Part shown: positions 1 through 11,230 of the stretch, piece by piece
Numbering within the stretch: position 1 is the stretch's first letter
Layout: each line of letters starts with the position of its first letter
Source of the DNA: Phocoena phocoena
Lineage: Eukaryota; Chordata; Mammalia; Artiodactyla; Phocoenidae
Length of the DNA stretch: 64,000 nt
Direction: 5' to 3'
NCBI RefSeq assembly: GCF_963924675.1
Contig: NC_089235.1
Span: 55,019,520 to 55,083,519 of the forward strand
Program-made: the position numbers and the translations under genes
The notes under the pieces: generated by a model
Databases searched by the model: none
Seen by the model: the letters and a program-made list of their open reading frames with translations, nothing else
What the model was told of the DNA's origin: nothing

Positions 1-20
1 AACAAATGGTGTTTATATAA

Positions 21-23
21 CTG

Positions 24-56
<33 letters not shown>

Positions 57-251
57 GGTATGCAGGCCTCTCACTGTTGTGGCCTCTCCCGTTGCGGAGC
101 ACAGGCTCCGGACTCGCAGGCTCAGCGGCCATGGCTCACGGGCCCAGCTGCTCTGCGGCATGTGGGATCTTCCCCGACCGGGGCACGAACCGGTGTCCCC
201 TGCATCGGCAGGCGGACTCTCAACCACTGCGCCACCAGGGAAGCCCTGAAT
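21..251 (-). mobile_element. CHR-type tRNA-derived SINE, inverted
   Basis: A full-length SINE in reverse orientation: a poly-T run (27-54, the element's A tail), then the body, ending in the reversed head GGGAAGCCC near 246. The reversed head carries a tRNA-like B box (GGTTCG-type, here mutated) and an A-box-like GCGCAGTGGTTGAG. This head is typical of CHR SINEs of whales, which derive from a tRNA-Glu-like gene. The sequence CTGAAT occurs on both sides (21-26 and 246-251) and may be a short target-site duplication. Frames of 73-83 codons inside it are not genes. Confidence 0.93.
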
Positions 252-254
252 ATA

Positions 255-1355
255 CATATTTTTTTAGAAAAGGGACTTTGACCTCTACCTCACACCAAAA
301 ATAAAAATCAATTCAAGATTGTTCATGAAGATAAATATAAAAGCTAAAAACCTAGGGGGAATATGAGAAAATAATTTTATGACTTGCATGTAAGCAAAGA
401 TCCTTAGAAGGACACAAAAGGCAATAAAAATGAAAGGAAATATTGATAAATTAGACTTTATCAATTTGAAGACTTCTGTTCATTAAAATTATTAAGAAAA
501 TGAATAGAAAAGCCACAAATTGAGAGATAATACTTATGCAATATTTATCTCAGAAAGAATATAGAAAGAACTTGACTCAATAATAAAAAATTAAATAATG
601 TGAAGAGACACTTCACAATAGAATATATATGAATAATAAGTTAACCCATGAAAAATATTTTCAATATCATTAGATATCAGAAAATACATATTAATATCAT
701 AAAGAGGTAAAAATCACACCTAGCTGAATGACTAAAATTAGAAAGACCAAAAAATCAAATGTTGCCAAGGGTGTGGAACAACTGGAATTTTCATATATTA
801 CTGGTATTAGTACAAAATGGTGCAATCAAGAAAAGCTCTGGCAACTTCATAAATGTAAACACATACTTAAGCTATAACCCAACCATTTCAACACTATGTA
901 TTTATGAAAGAGACAAGAAAACATATGTCCACAAAAAGACTTGGATAGATGTCCACGTCAGAAATTTGGACTGAACCAAGTGTCTGTTAATAGGATATTG
1001 GATAAGTAGCATGTGATGTATCATATAGTGGAATATTACTCAGAAGCGAAAAGGAATGGAATGCTGATACACCCCAAAACATGAATAAATCTCAAAAACA
1101 TTATGCTATATGAAATGAACTTTATATTAAATGTATAAACAAGTTACTTCATTTATATGATGTTATAGAACAAGAAAATATTCCATATTCAAAAATTGGA
1201 ATTATGGGTGTCTTGTAGGGGTGTGAGTGGGAATGACCGAGAAGGGGCATAAGGTAACATTCTGGTGTCTTGGATCTCTTAAAACTCAGAAAATGTATAC
1301 TTAAGATTTGTACACTTTGTTGTATGTAAATTTCATGTCAAAGGGAAGACAAGTT
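255..1355 (+). mobile_element. Old L1 (L1M-type) 3' end, plus strand
   Basis: Decayed LINE-1 with the tail of ORF2 followed by 3'UTR. Recognisable ORF2 C-terminal stretches include GGAATATTACTCAGAAGCG (near 1029), the region coding for the YMEYY-type motif found near the end of L1 ORF2, and a 3'UTR-like stretch around 1200-1340. Many stops and indels break it, so it encodes nothing. The level of decay suggests an old mammalian-wide subfamily. Confidence 0.75.
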
Positions 1356-1799
1356 AAAAATATTGAGCTTTAGTAAATGATATGCATGCTGAAGAATTTA
1401 TGGAAAGTATACTCATGATTGAAACTAACTTTAAAATACATCACATTCAAGATCTATGAATGGATGCATAGAGAGATGGTTAGTTTGATAAATATATGCT
1501 AAAGGAAGTATTAAGGTAAAATATCAATAGTAGAATCTAGCTGGTATTCTATGAATGGTCACTGTAAAATTATTTCAACTCTGTTCATAATAAAATATTG
1601 AAAAGAAAAACAGTACAACAGAAGCAAAGTGGTAGCATTCTGCCTGTGCAATTAGGTAAAAATAAGAAAAGAATCATTATAATCTGTGCAGGCTCTTCAT
1701 CATCTGGGATGAAGAGCCTAATATGGAGTTTTGAGAACCCCATATCCGGTATCAAAAAGGAGGACTAAGAAGGTCTCCTAGTTTCATTGTTTATTCAGT
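1356..1799. other. AT-rich DNA, no feature recognised
   Basis: Mostly AT-rich sequence with scattered stops in all frames. A short imperfect inverted repeat of GGCTCTTCATC/GATGAAGAGCC lies near 1690-1720. Nothing else was recognised. Confidence 0.5.
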
Positions 1800-2465
1800 T
1801 TACTTAAACATTATGTGTTGATTGCCTGTCATGCCCAGGCATTTTCAAAACAGCCCCCAAATCTCTTTTCTCATGGCTTTTAAATTCTAGTGAGAGGAGG
1901 TAGACATTAAGCAGAGTATATAATCAATATAGTAGGTCAGACTTGATAATGATAAGAAAAAATAAGACAGTGAAAGGGGATAAGGAGTCCTGGAGTCCTG
2001 AAATGGTTGTGGAGATGTGTCCTATTATTATTATTTTTTAAGAAGCCCTCAACAGGAATGTCAACTGGAATAAAGATTTGAAGGAGGTGAGGAAGCAAGC
2101 CACTAACATTCGAGGCATAGAGAATAGACAGTGAGAAAATCCTGAGTTCAGAGCATAGTGAGTTTGAGAAAAAACAAGAAGGCCATGAGACTGAAGCAGA
2201 GTGATCCAAGAGAAAGGAAGAAGAAGCATTAGGGAGGCCAGTCCTTGTAGGCGATTGTAAAGACTGTGGGTTTTGTTTGGAGTGATATGAAAAGTTATTA
2301 GATGGTTTTAAGCACAGATCCATTATCCAACTTATGTTTTAACTAGATTACTTAGCTGTTGTGTTTAGACTGAGGAAGAGGAAGTGTCGAAAATCATTTA
2401 AGAGAATAATGCAATGATCTAGGCAAGAAACAGTGTAGTCTTGACTTGTATAATACAAACATATA
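1800..2465 (-). mobile_element. LINE2 (L2) fragment, inverted
   Basis: Matches the familiar antisense L2 pattern in order: a CTCATGG...TTCTAGTGAGAGGAGG block near 1872, a GACATTAAGCAGAG-like block, GAAGGAGGTGAGGAAGC near 2080, GGCCAGTCCTTGTAGGCGATTGTAAAGACT-like sequence near 2237, and TTATGTTTTAACTAGATTAC near 2332. L2 is an ancient, inactive mammalian LINE. The 128-codon antisense frame here is chance. Confidence 0.7.
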
Positions 2466-3282
2466 AAACAGTACTGATTTCATTTAAATTCTTTTTCTTT
2501 AATTCTGAAATAGTACTTACCATGTGTGTGTATGTGTGTATCAAAATATCATATATTCTACTGAAATAATATAAAAATAAATATTGTTACTAATTCTACT
2601 GAAAGAATTAAAATATAGGGGTTCTACATCAGCAATTTACAATAAAAAATAGTAATATTTTTTACAAAAGAATTTATGGAAAAAATTACATTGTTACTTT
2701 AAATTATATCCCATAAAAACACTCAGTAAATGAGGAAGGGGAAGAAACTGGGAAGGAGATGACATAAGATTGGCAAAATGTTCATAATTGTTGAAGCTGA
2801 ATGATGAGCATGTGATTATTTTTTATACTATTCGTTCTAATTTTGAGTGTTGAATTTTTTATATTTTTTAATCCAAATTAATTGAAAGATGAGTATTTGA
2901 AATTAAACAATGAAACAATTGTTAATTTAAATAAATGAAAAACCAAAAAAGTTTATGTTATAGAAGAAACAGCCAGTGTGCCTGGCTAAGTTGATTAGTA
3001 GCTGCCTGTGATAAAATGCCTTTTGGCAACTGGAAAAATAAAGTGAGATTATCAGTAAATTTATCAAAGGAAAAGAATTAAAGTTTTTTTTGTAAATAAT
3101 TAATGAAGCATTATTTCTATATCTGCACTGTTACAAAGTGTGTCATGGACTACTTTTATGAAGCATAGATTGTTAGGTTATTTAAATAAGAAAATTAACT
3201 TTAAATGTAAAATTTCTAATACACTGATGGATTAATATAGATATTTAACCTGTAGTAGTCATTTTTTGTCATGGAAAGGCAT
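2466..3282. other. AT-rich DNA, no feature recognised
   Basis: Very AT-rich sequence with short A and T runs and a short TG run near 2523. No coding frame, tRNA fold or repeat family was recognised. Confidence 0.5.
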
Positions 3283-3345
3283 TTTATTTTAAATATAGCA
3301 GTGTGTACATGTCAATCCCAAATTCCCAATCTATCCCTCTAATCT
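3283..3345 (-). mobile_element. Short L1 3'UTR fragment, inverted
   Basis: Contains TATAGCAGTGTGTACATGTC, then AATCCCAAATTCCCAATC and ATCCCTC, which resembles the reversed 3'UTR of cetartiodactyl L1 elements (compare the related TGTCAATCCCAATCGCCC stretch near 19301). It is too short to place in a subfamily. Confidence 0.55.
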
Positions 3346-3393
3346 GTAGTATTCTTAAACTATATTTATAATGAAAAAAAGTACCTCATTATG

Positions 3394-3394
<1 letters not shown>

Positions 3395-3431
<37 letters not shown>

Positions 3432-3446
3432 GCACGCACATGTGTG
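3395..3446. repeat. (TG)n microsatellite with TGCACGCACA end
   Basis: An unbroken run of alternating purine and pyrimidine of about 52 bases, mostly TG repeats and ending in GCGTGTGCACGCACATGTGTG-like sequence. It is likely length-polymorphic. Such alternating tracts can form Z-DNA under torsional stress. Confidence 0.95.
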
Positions 3447-4408
3447 ACTTTCATTACTTTATGGTCAAGATTTTCTTTTTAAAATGAGCAAAAACAAAAT
3501 GAAGGGAAAACGTAGATTTGGTTTCTTTAAACATAAAAAAACCTGGCATATTGAAATTAAATCTTAATTGCCTAGGAGAGAAAATTAGTCCATATTAAAG
3601 ATTCTAGATATAGAGGTACAATGCTGAAACCTATACTATATGGAGAAGAGTAAAAGATGGTTTGATAATTTGCATTAAAATATCCAGCAGATTTTAAATA
3701 GAAAATCTTAAATATCACCAAATAGAGAGTTGCTTAACTTTTAGATTTTAATATTGCAGACAAAACAGCAGGAGCTATCTAAATATAAACCTGCATGTAG
3801 AGAACTACTGATGATTATGTCTGTATGAAAAACGGGTAACTGCTCTGTAATTTCCATATAACAACTGCAACACAATTAAATGCTTACAACATATTTTAAT
3901 ATAAAATGGATCTTGCTGATAGGACAATTTAAAAAATTGTTTTGAATACTCTTTGTGAACAAGTTTGAGTTTTTAAAGGTTAAAGACACGTATTATTTAA
4001 TTCATATTGATTTGCATGTTATACAAATATAATTTTGAGAGAGATAAGGTATTTAAGATACTTTCAATGATGTCATTTTGAGAGATTTGAAGTGGCTCTA
4101 TTTAGCCAGAAGAAAATCTTGGGGCATTTCCCCCCCGAATTTTCCAGATTAAAGTAAAATATTTCTTTCTTGAAACTTCTTAATTCTCTCTTGCCATTTT
4201 TTTTCCTTCTGGTGTATCAGTCTACATTTAAGAAAATGGGATCTTGGGATTAAAATAGCTAAATAATTAAACAACTAAAGATAAACTACTTTTCAATGAG
4301 TATAGAATTAGAAATGTAATATTGTAACCTTTTCAATGTTTATTAAATGAGTGAGGAATAAATGGCTGCTATGTAAAAAAATGTTTTTTCTTTACATAAT
4401 GGTAGCCT
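3447..4408. other. AT-rich DNA, no feature recognised
   Basis: Unique-looking AT-rich DNA. No repeat family or coding potential was recognised. Confidence 0.5.
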
Positions 4409-4526
4409 AAGGAAAAGAAAAAGGAAGGAAGGAGAGAGGGAGGGAGGAAGGAAGGGAAAGAAAAAAGAAGCAGAAAAAAGGAAAGGAAAGAAAGAAAGAA
4501 GGAAGGAAGGAAAGAGAAAAAGAAAG
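4409..4526. repeat. Purine-only low-complexity tract (GGAA/GAAA)
   Basis: About 118 bases containing only A and G except one C at 4471, built from GGAA, GAAA and GGGA units. The complementary strand gives a spurious Phe/Leu/Pro-rich 65-codon frame. Tracts of this kind can form triplex (H-DNA) structures and are often unstable. Confidence 0.95.
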
Positions 4527-5090
4527 CTGTACTTAAGCAATGTCAGTGACCATTAAGTTACATGTTCCCTAAATATCTTATCCACTCGGGAAATTACTTA
4601 CTGAGATGTGCAATGTTCCAAATGATTTTATTCATTGTATACTAAAAAACTTATTTTTTTAATAGGCTCAAATACAACTTGAAGTGGTACCCCATATTAT
4701 AGTGATTATAATGTATCTTCATTTATATTCTTTTTAATTATGTTGCTGTCTATGTATGTGCATTTTTTTCCCAGCATGAATTACTGTTCTTGTCCAATAA
4801 AAATACTGTAATACAGTTGTTTGTGTCATGTGTATGTGCACATGTGTTACCTTTGCCTACCTAAATTCTATATTGCTTTATTTTTGGAGAATCACCAAGT
4901 CTCTATTTCATTTGTTTGTTCTGTAGGACTTACTTCATACAATGGATGTCTGACTAACAGACTAACATTTTCTCTGGCCATTGATTTGTTCAGATATAGG
5001 CAGATAAGTTAATGTAGCTAGACTCTTCCTGGATGAATATACTAGAAAGAAAATTTCTCTTGACACAAGCTGTACAATTTGAATTAGATG
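4527..5090. other. AT-rich DNA, no feature recognised
   Basis: No coding frame, RNA gene or repeat family was recognised. Confidence 0.5.
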
Positions 5091-5100
5091 TCTCTAATTG

Positions 5101-5229
5101 TTGTTTTGTTTTGTTTTTTTGGCCATGCTGCATGGCTTGTGGGATCTTAGTTCCATGACTGGGGATTGAACCTTCACCCTCGGCAGTGAAAGCTCAGAGT
5201 CCTAACCACCGGACTGCCAGGGAATTCCC
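5101..5229 (-). mobile_element. Short CHR-type SINE, inverted
   Basis: Reverse-oriented SINE of about 115 bases. Reading the minus strand it begins GGGAATTCCCTGGCAGTCCG, passes a decayed B box (GGTTCAATCCC-like) and ends in GCATGGCC plus an A-rich tail (T-rich on the plus strand, 5101-5120). It is shorter than the copies with the GGGCTTCCCTGG head and represents a different CHR subtype. Possible imperfect target duplications are TCTCTAATT (5091) and TCTCTAAAT (5235). Confidence 0.88.
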
Positions 5230-5234
5230 AAATT

Positions 5235-5859
5235 TCTCTAAATTTTAACTGAAATGAAAAATTTTAATAATTTATTTGCCAAACTACAAATTTGAACCTG
5301 AAATTTGTTACTAGAAAAGAAATAAATTGGATTAAAAATGACATAAAAGGATACATTTTTAAAGCAATAACAACAAAAGTTAATTAAATGGAATATTATA
5401 ACACCATAAATATCACCTTTTTTTCCCCATGGTGGTTCTTTATGGAACACAGGTATGTCCATCTTAGTCAGAATCAACATTATCTTGAGTAAGTATAGTA
5501 AAAGAAAAGTGACAAGCTGGGAAAAATATTTTCTATGTACACCACATTCAGGGATTACTACCCCAGCCTAAGAAAAGTGCCTCAAAACAGTTAAAATAGA
5601 CCAACATTCTTATCCAAAATGGGAAATTGACTGAGTAAACAGGTCACAGAGGAAAATATCAACAACAAAACTGTTAAATTGTCTTCTCATCTTCAATTAC
5701 TTCATCCTTTTTTTACATTAAAATTTTGATGGGATTCACCAGTGAAAAATCTGCATCTTTTCTTTCCTTTCTTTTCTTTCCTTTTTTTTTTTTTTTTTTT
5801 TTGGTCAGGGAGGGAGCAAAAAGGTAGCAACTTGGTTATTACCAATTCAATTTCTTTAA
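5235..5859. other. AT-rich DNA with a T-rich tract
   Basis: Mostly unique AT-rich sequence. A pyrimidine-rich run of CTTTC units leading into about 20 T lies at 5758-5802. No coding potential was recognised. Confidence 0.5.
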
Positions 5860-6945
5860 TAGATATAATGTTATACAAATATTCTGTTTTTTTATTCAGA
5901 CAGTTTTATTGTTTTAAGGAATTTGCTCAATTTTATCCAGATTGTCAAACTTATTGGAATAACCTATTTCAAAATAGACCTTTATTATCTTTAATGACCA
6001 TAGGAACTGTAGAGATTCCCTTTCACTGCTGCTATTGGAAATATGTTTTATCTCATTTTTTTCATGATTAGTCTGGCTAAAGGTTTATCAATTTTATTGA
6101 TATTTTTAAAAAATATCTTTTTTTCATTATTTTCTGTATTGTTGTCCTTTTACTATTTCATTAATTTATACTCTTATTATTGTTTCCTTTTTCTACTTTT
6201 TTGGGGTTTAATTTACTCTTCTTTAGTAGCTTCTTAAAATAGAAACTTAGGTCACAGAATTTAAATACTTTTTTCATTTTCTGAAATAAGTAAGTAAAGT
6301 TAAACATTTCCCTTTGATTACTGCCTTAACAATATCCCACAAATTATGACGTTTTATTTTATAAACATCCTGTTAAAAATATCTTCTAATTTCCATTTCG
6401 AATTTTTTTCTTTGATGTATTATTTAGAGGTGTGCTATTTAATTTCCAGTATTTAGGGAATTCCCATATATCATTTTCTTACTGATATATCGTGCAATTA
6501 CATTGTATTCAAATCACATACTGTAGATGCTTTCAATTATTTTTAAATTTATTGAGACTCCTCTATTAGTCCAACATGCAGTCTACCCAGTTTATTGGTT
6601 GTGAGTTCTTGGAAAAAGTGTGTATTCTGCTGCTTTGGGGTAGAGTGTTCTATAAATGGTGAATGGGTGTAGGTGGTTAGTAGGACTTATTTGTTTTATC
6701 TATTTCTGAGATAGGTGTGTTAAAAGCCTCAACTATAATTGTGGGTTTATTTATTGCTCCTTTTAGTTCTGGGAGTTTCTACTTTAATTATTTGGAACAG
6801 CTTTCATTTGATGCCTGTACATTTAGGATAAGCACGTATGCCTTCCTGATAAATTGACAGTTTTTTTAATGAAATTTACCTCTTTGTCTCTGATAACATA
6901 CTTTAGCTTGAAAATTTTTCTGATACTAATATAGTCACTCCAGTA
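5860..6945 (-). mobile_element. Old L1 (L1M-type) ORF2 5' half, inverted
   Basis: Reverse-strand remnant of L1 ORF2 covering the endonuclease to early reverse-transcriptase part. Landmarks shared with the better preserved L1 at 19-24 kb are GGCTAAAGGTTTATCAATTTT (near 6074, compare 22113), the AATATCCCACAAATTATGA block (near 6330), and the TCAACTATAATTGTGGG block (near 6730). All frames are broken. It is joined at about 6945 to the 3' end of an L1, out of normal order. Confidence 0.75.
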
Positions 6946-7924
6946 TTTTTTATTAAATTGTGGTAAAATATACATAAAATTTACCATTTTAACCATTTTT
7001 AAGTATATGGTTCAATGGCATTAGTACATTCACATTGCTGTGCAACCATCACCAATATTCATCTCCAGAATTGTTCATCTTCCCAAACTCTGTACTCTTT
7101 AAACAATAACTTTCTATCTCCCTCCTCTGGTAACCACTAATCTATTTCCTGTTTGACAATTCTGGATATCCCATATGAGTGGAATCATACATTTTTTTCC
7201 TTTTGTGTTTGGCTTATTTCACTTAGCATAATGTTTTTGCAGTTCATCCATGTTGTAACATGTATCTGAATTCCATTTCTTTTGAAGGCTGAATAATATT
7301 CCATCGTGTGTACCACCACCCTTTCATCAGTTGCTGAACACTTGGGTTGCTTCCACCTTTTGTCTGTTGTGAATAATGCTGCTATGAACATTGGTGCTCA
7401 AATATCAATTTGAATCCTTGCTTTCAACTCTTTTGGGTATATGTCTAGAAGTAGAATTTCTGGATCATGTGATATTTCTATATTTAGCTTTTTTAGTAAC
7501 TGTTGTCATGTTTTCCACAACAGCTGCACTATTTTGTATTCCCACCATCAATGCATAGGAGTTCAGGTTCTCCGCATATCACCTCACTTATTATATTCTG
7601 GGTTTTTTTGGGTAGGGCAGAGGGGAGATACTAGCTATCCTAGTGGGTGTGAAGTATCTCGTTGTAGTTTTACTTTACATTTCTCTAATGATTAGTGATA
7701 TTGAGTATTTTCTCCATGTGCTTATTGGCCATTTGTATACATTTGAGGAGAAATATCTTCCAAGTCCTTTGTCCATTTTGAATTGGGTCATTTTTTGTTT
7801 GTTTGTTTTGTTTTATTGCTGAGTTTTAGGAATTCTTTATATATTGTGGATATTGACCTCTTATCAGAAAATACAATTCGCAAATATTTTCTCTCACTCT
7901 GTGGTTTGCTTTTTCACTCAATTG
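6946..7924 (-). mobile_element. Old L1 3'UTR and ORF2 C-terminus, inverted
   Basis: Begins with the reversed L1M 3'UTR (TAAATTGTGGTAAAATATAC near 6953, GGTAACCACTAATC near 7130). It then runs into the ORF2 C-terminal region: the reverse strand at 7391-7185 still shows a MFIAALFTTDKRWKQPKC-like stretch and a TMEYYSAFKRNGI-like stretch typical of the L1 ORF2 carboxy end. Stops are present. It continues beyond the SINE at 7936-8270. Confidence 0.85.
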
Positions 7925-8281
7925 TAGTGTACTTTTTTAAAAAAAATATTAATTAATTAATTTATTTTTGGCTGCATTGGGTCCTCGCTACTGCGTGAGG
8001 GCTCTCTCTAGTCACAGTGAGCTGGGGCTACTCTTCATTGCAGTGCATGGGCTTCTCATTGCAGTGGCTCTAGGCATGTGGGCTTCAGTAGTTGTGGCTC
8101 ACGGGCTCAGTAGTTGTGACCCATGGGCTCTAGAGCGCAGACTCAGTAGTTGTGGTGCACGGGCTTAGTTGCTCCGCAGCATGTGGGATCTTCCCAAACA
8201 AGGGCACGAACCTGTGTCCCCTACCTTGGCAGGTGGACTCCCAACCACTGCACCACCAGGGAAGCCCTGTTAGTGTACTTT
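7925..8281 (-). mobile_element. Long-type CHR SINE with 11-bp target duplication, inverted
   Basis: Long SINE variant inside the old L1, read on the minus strand: head GGGCTTCCCTGGTGGTGCAG, decayed tRNA-like boxes, an extended middle with repeated ACTACTGAG/AGCCACAACTA motifs, and a TTAATTAATT-rich tail (7945-7962). The 11-bp target duplication TAGTGTACTTT flanks it perfectly (7925-7935 and 8271-8281), proving insertion into the L1. Confidence 0.93.
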
Positions 8282-8712
8282 GATGCAGGAAAATTCTTAA
8301 ATTTGGTGAAGTCCAATTTATCTATTTTTTTTCCTGCTTGTGCTTTTAGTGCCATCTTTACTAAATCATTGCCAAATTCAATGTCGTGAAGTATTGCTCT
8401 GTTTTTTTTCTAAGAGCTTTATAGTTTTTCCTGTTACATTTAGGTCTTTAATTTGTTTTGAGTTAATTTTTGTATAAGGTGTAATGTAAGGGTCCAATTT
8501 CATTCTTTTTCATGTGTATGTTCAGTTTTCCCAGCAGCAGTTTTTGAAATGACTGCCCTTTCCCCATTGAATGGTCTTGGCACCCTAGTTGAAAATTATT
8601 TGTATCTACTTAGCTAGCTATCATCTTTGTATCTCTCCTTCTTTATTCTGTCTCATTGGTTTATATGTCTATCTTTGTTCCAGTACCACACTGTTTTGAT
8701 TTACAGTTTCTT
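8282..8712 (-). mobile_element. Old L1 ORF2 C-terminal part, continued
   Basis: Continuation of the reversed L1M ORF2 after the SINE. Landmarks are AAGAGCTTTATAGTTTTTCC (near 8412, compare 20326), CCAGCAGCAGTTTTTGAAA (near 8531, which corresponds to CCAGCACCACTTACTGAA at 20449), and CAGTACCACACTGTTTTGAT (near 8681, compare 20581). Confidence 0.85.
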
Positions 8713-9140
8713 TTTATTAATATTTGCATTACATGTATTTTGCTATCTTTTAAATGTAACCTGTATACATTTTGTTGTTTAAAGTTCACTTATTTTATCA
8801 TCACTGAGCTAATGTAAATACAGGTAAAACCAGATTCACACACAACTACCAATTACGACCCTCTCATTCATTTGTGTAGTCCTGCAGTTCCATTTAGCTT
8901 GTTTTCTTTCTGCCTGAAAAAGTTCTTTTGTCATATTTTATGATGCCGGTCTGCTGGAGATAAATTCACTCATCTTTCGTTTGCCTGGAAAATCTTCAAT
9001 TTCCTTTCATTTTTGGAAGGTTTTTTTCTTTGCTACATATATAATTCATTTAAAAAAATATTTATCTTATCTGTAGTTTATTAAGGTTCCAGGATCTCTA
9101 AGTTAAGGTTTTCTACCAAAAAAAAAAAATCATTATTTTC
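8713..9140 (-). mobile_element. Old L1 5' region fragment, inverted
   Basis: GTCTGCTGGAGATAAATTC followed by TTTGCCTGGAAAATCTTC and CATTTTTGGAAGG (about 8949-9020) is the reversed ORF1 C-terminal/intergenic pattern of old L1 subfamilies. The edges are vague. It is part of a mosaic of old L1 pieces rather than one contiguous copy. Confidence 0.5.
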
Positions 9141-9149
9141 TTTTCTTTT

Positions 9150-9370
9150 TTTAAAAAAATATTTATTTATTTTATTATTTATTTGGCTGTGCTTGGTCTT
9201 AGTTGCAGCAGGCGAGCTCCTTAGTTGTGGCTTGTGGGCTCCTTAGTTGTGGCATGCAAACTCTTAGTTGTGGCATGCATGTGGGATCTAGTTCCCTGAC
9301 CAGGGATTGAACCCAGTCTCCCTGCATTGGAAGCATAGAGTCTTAATCACTGCACCTCCAGGGAAGTCCT
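9150..9370 (-). mobile_element. Long-type CHR SINE, inverted
   Basis: Reverse-oriented SINE. The minus-strand head AGGACTTCCCTGGAGGTGCA lies at its right end, then a GGTTCAATCCC-like B box, repeated CACAACTAAG motifs, and an AATAAATAAATA tail (plus strand 9160-9182). Flanks share only an imperfect candidate duplication (CATTATTTTCTTTT versus CGTTATGTTTCTT), so it is an older copy than most others here. Confidence 0.87.
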
Positions 9371-9379
9371 CGTTATGTT

Positions 9380-9850
9380 TCTTAAAAATAAATCTGTCTC
9401 TCTCTTTCCCATTTCTTTCTGGGACTCCTCTTTTACATAAATTTAGACAAGTTGTTATTGTCCCAGCATCCCTGAGTCTTTGTTCATTGTTTGTAGCCCA
9501 TTATCTCTTTTTGCTTTGCTTTGAATAGTTTCTATTTCCCATTCTTCCTTCCTGTTTCCTAGTCTTTTCTTTTGCATTTCCTAGTCTGTTGTTCAGGTGT
9601 CTTGTAGACTTTGTACCATTCAGTCTAGAATTTTGATTCTTTATGATTTAGAATTCTCCATTGAGATCTCTATTTCTTCACATTTTTTCTTTAAATACTT
9701 AAACATAATCTTAGTAGCTTTTAAAATACTTGTCTGCTAATTCTAACTTCTTGGCTATATTTACATCTGTTTCTTTTTTCTGGTCTTAGTCATATGTTCC
9801 CACATTTGACTTATCCAGTAATTTATTATTTTGTTGGGGAAGAAGAAATT
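9380..9850 (-). mobile_element. Old L1 ORF1-region fragment, inverted
   Basis: GTCTAGAATTTTGATTC, GAATTCTCCATTGAGATCTC, CTGCTAATTCTAACTTCTTGG and CATATGTTCCCACATTTG (about 9623-9810) follow the reversed ORF1/5'UTR pattern of old L1M elements. Heavily decayed. Confidence 0.55.
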
Positions 9851-10701
9851 TTCCTCTACCCTTCTAGGTTCTTATGGATGGTCTAAGAATTAAATTGACA
9901 TGAGACAGATTAACAGGAGAAAATCAAAGTTTAATTATGTGTGTACATGGGAGAGACCCAGAAACACTGAGTAACTCACTAAAATGGCCAGGCCCCTCAC
10001 CTTAAAATGCCATCCTCACCTAAGACTAAAGAGGATGTCAAGAGTCAGTTATGGGAAGTTTACCAGGAAGATCTCAGTTAGCAAGGGTGATTGTGAAGCA
10101 AATACAAGCTATTGCCTTCTCCACTGATATGAGTTTCTATAAATTTGGTCATCCTCCTCTTCCAAGTATGGAGAGGGAGACACCATTATGTATGATTTCC
10201 CTTACAAATGTAAATGTTTCTTACCAAAGGGTAACTCCTACTTGGTTTTCAGAGTCCTTCCCACATACACAAATGACTCAAAGAGACATATTTTAGAGTT
10301 GCAAATTCTGCTCCCCTACAATTGTATGCTGAACATCGAGGACTACATTTTTGAGAATCAGCATCATGTGGCCCTCCTTTCCTAGAATGTTGAATTTTAT
10401 TCTGGAAGGCAGTTAAGTTAACTGTGAATCAGTGTAATTCTCTTGAAGTTTTTTAGAAGCTTTTGTCAGAGCTGGTATAAAGTAGTACTCTTAAAGTGTG
10501 ATGTTTCTGAGGTATCAATTTTATGCGAAGGGTTATAATAATTTCTCTCCATACTAGTTGGTCAAAACTCTTATCTCCCATACTGCACAACCTTGGGATG
10601 ATTCTTTTAGATCAAAGTTCCCAAGTAGCTGTTTTTGCCAAACATTATAGTCAAGACCTGAACATGTACAACTTAGTTTTTAACTGGAGACTTGAGGGTA
10701 T
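9851..10701. other. Unclassified region, possibly ERV-related
   Basis: Less AT-rich than its surroundings, with several frames of 65-117 codons that show no recognisable domain. ACAGGAGAAAATCAAAG (near 9914) and GGGAGAGACCCAGAAAC (near 9951) resemble sequences seen in mammalian endogenous retrovirus remnants, but I cannot name a family. It adjoins the LTR-like block on the right and may be part of the same insertion. Confidence 0.35.
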
Positions 10702-11230
10702 TGTTATGAACCAAACTTGGGTCACTCACCTATTGCACAGCAAATCCAACCAGGTTATGGGGAAGGAAAGTACAGTGTTTATTGCAGGGCTTACAAAAGA
10801 GTATGGACAGCTCATGCTCAAAAGACCTAAACACCCAGATGGCTTTCAGGGAAGGGATTTTAAAGGCAACATTTGATGTGAGGGCTGCAGGGTTCATGAC
10901 TTTCTTCTGATTGGTTCATGGTGAGGGTGGTTTCAAGAATCTCAATCATCAACCTTCTGGTTTCAACCAGTCTAGGGTCTACATGCTTATCATCAGTATG
11001 TAGTCACCATCTTATACTTGTGCAGGGTCTTAGTTTCTGCAGAACAGCTCAAAGATATCCATCAAATTGTTATATATATCCATGAGGAGGAACTAGGACT
11101 CTTTTATAGCTGAACTCGTTTCTTGACTGCTTTTCCTTTGTTCTGAATTCTCTCACTTCTCCAGTTAGTAACTGCTTGAATCTGCTTTTTGGAATTCAGG
11201 GAAGGCCTTGGAATCTAAAGGTTGTTTTTT
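10702..11230 (-). mobile_element. Probable ERV LTR, inverted
   Basis: Starts with TG (TGTTATGAACCAAACTTGGG) and contains an R/U5-like segment read backwards: CAACCAGGTTATGGGGAAGG, GTGTTTATTGCAGGGCTTAC (reverse of a poly(A)-signal region), GGGATTTTAAAGGCAAC (a reversed TTTAAAA box), and CTTCTGATTGGTTCATGG (reversed CCAAT motif). The arrangement fits a solo or degraded LTR on the minus strand. The right edge is uncertain. Family not assigned. Confidence 0.55.

Noticed and set aside
4343..4540. 65-codon minus-strand frame with a hydrophobic Phe/Leu run as a membrane protein
   Set aside because: It is only the complement of a purine-only low-complexity tract.
7925..8281. Repeated CAGTAGTTGTGG motifs as a CRISPR-like or tandem array
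   Set aside because: The motifs are internal to the long-type CHR SINE and are not regularly spaced with unique spacers.
10523..10876. 117-codon plus-strand open frame
   Set aside because: No domain, no start context or splice structure of note, and it overlaps an LTR-like block.
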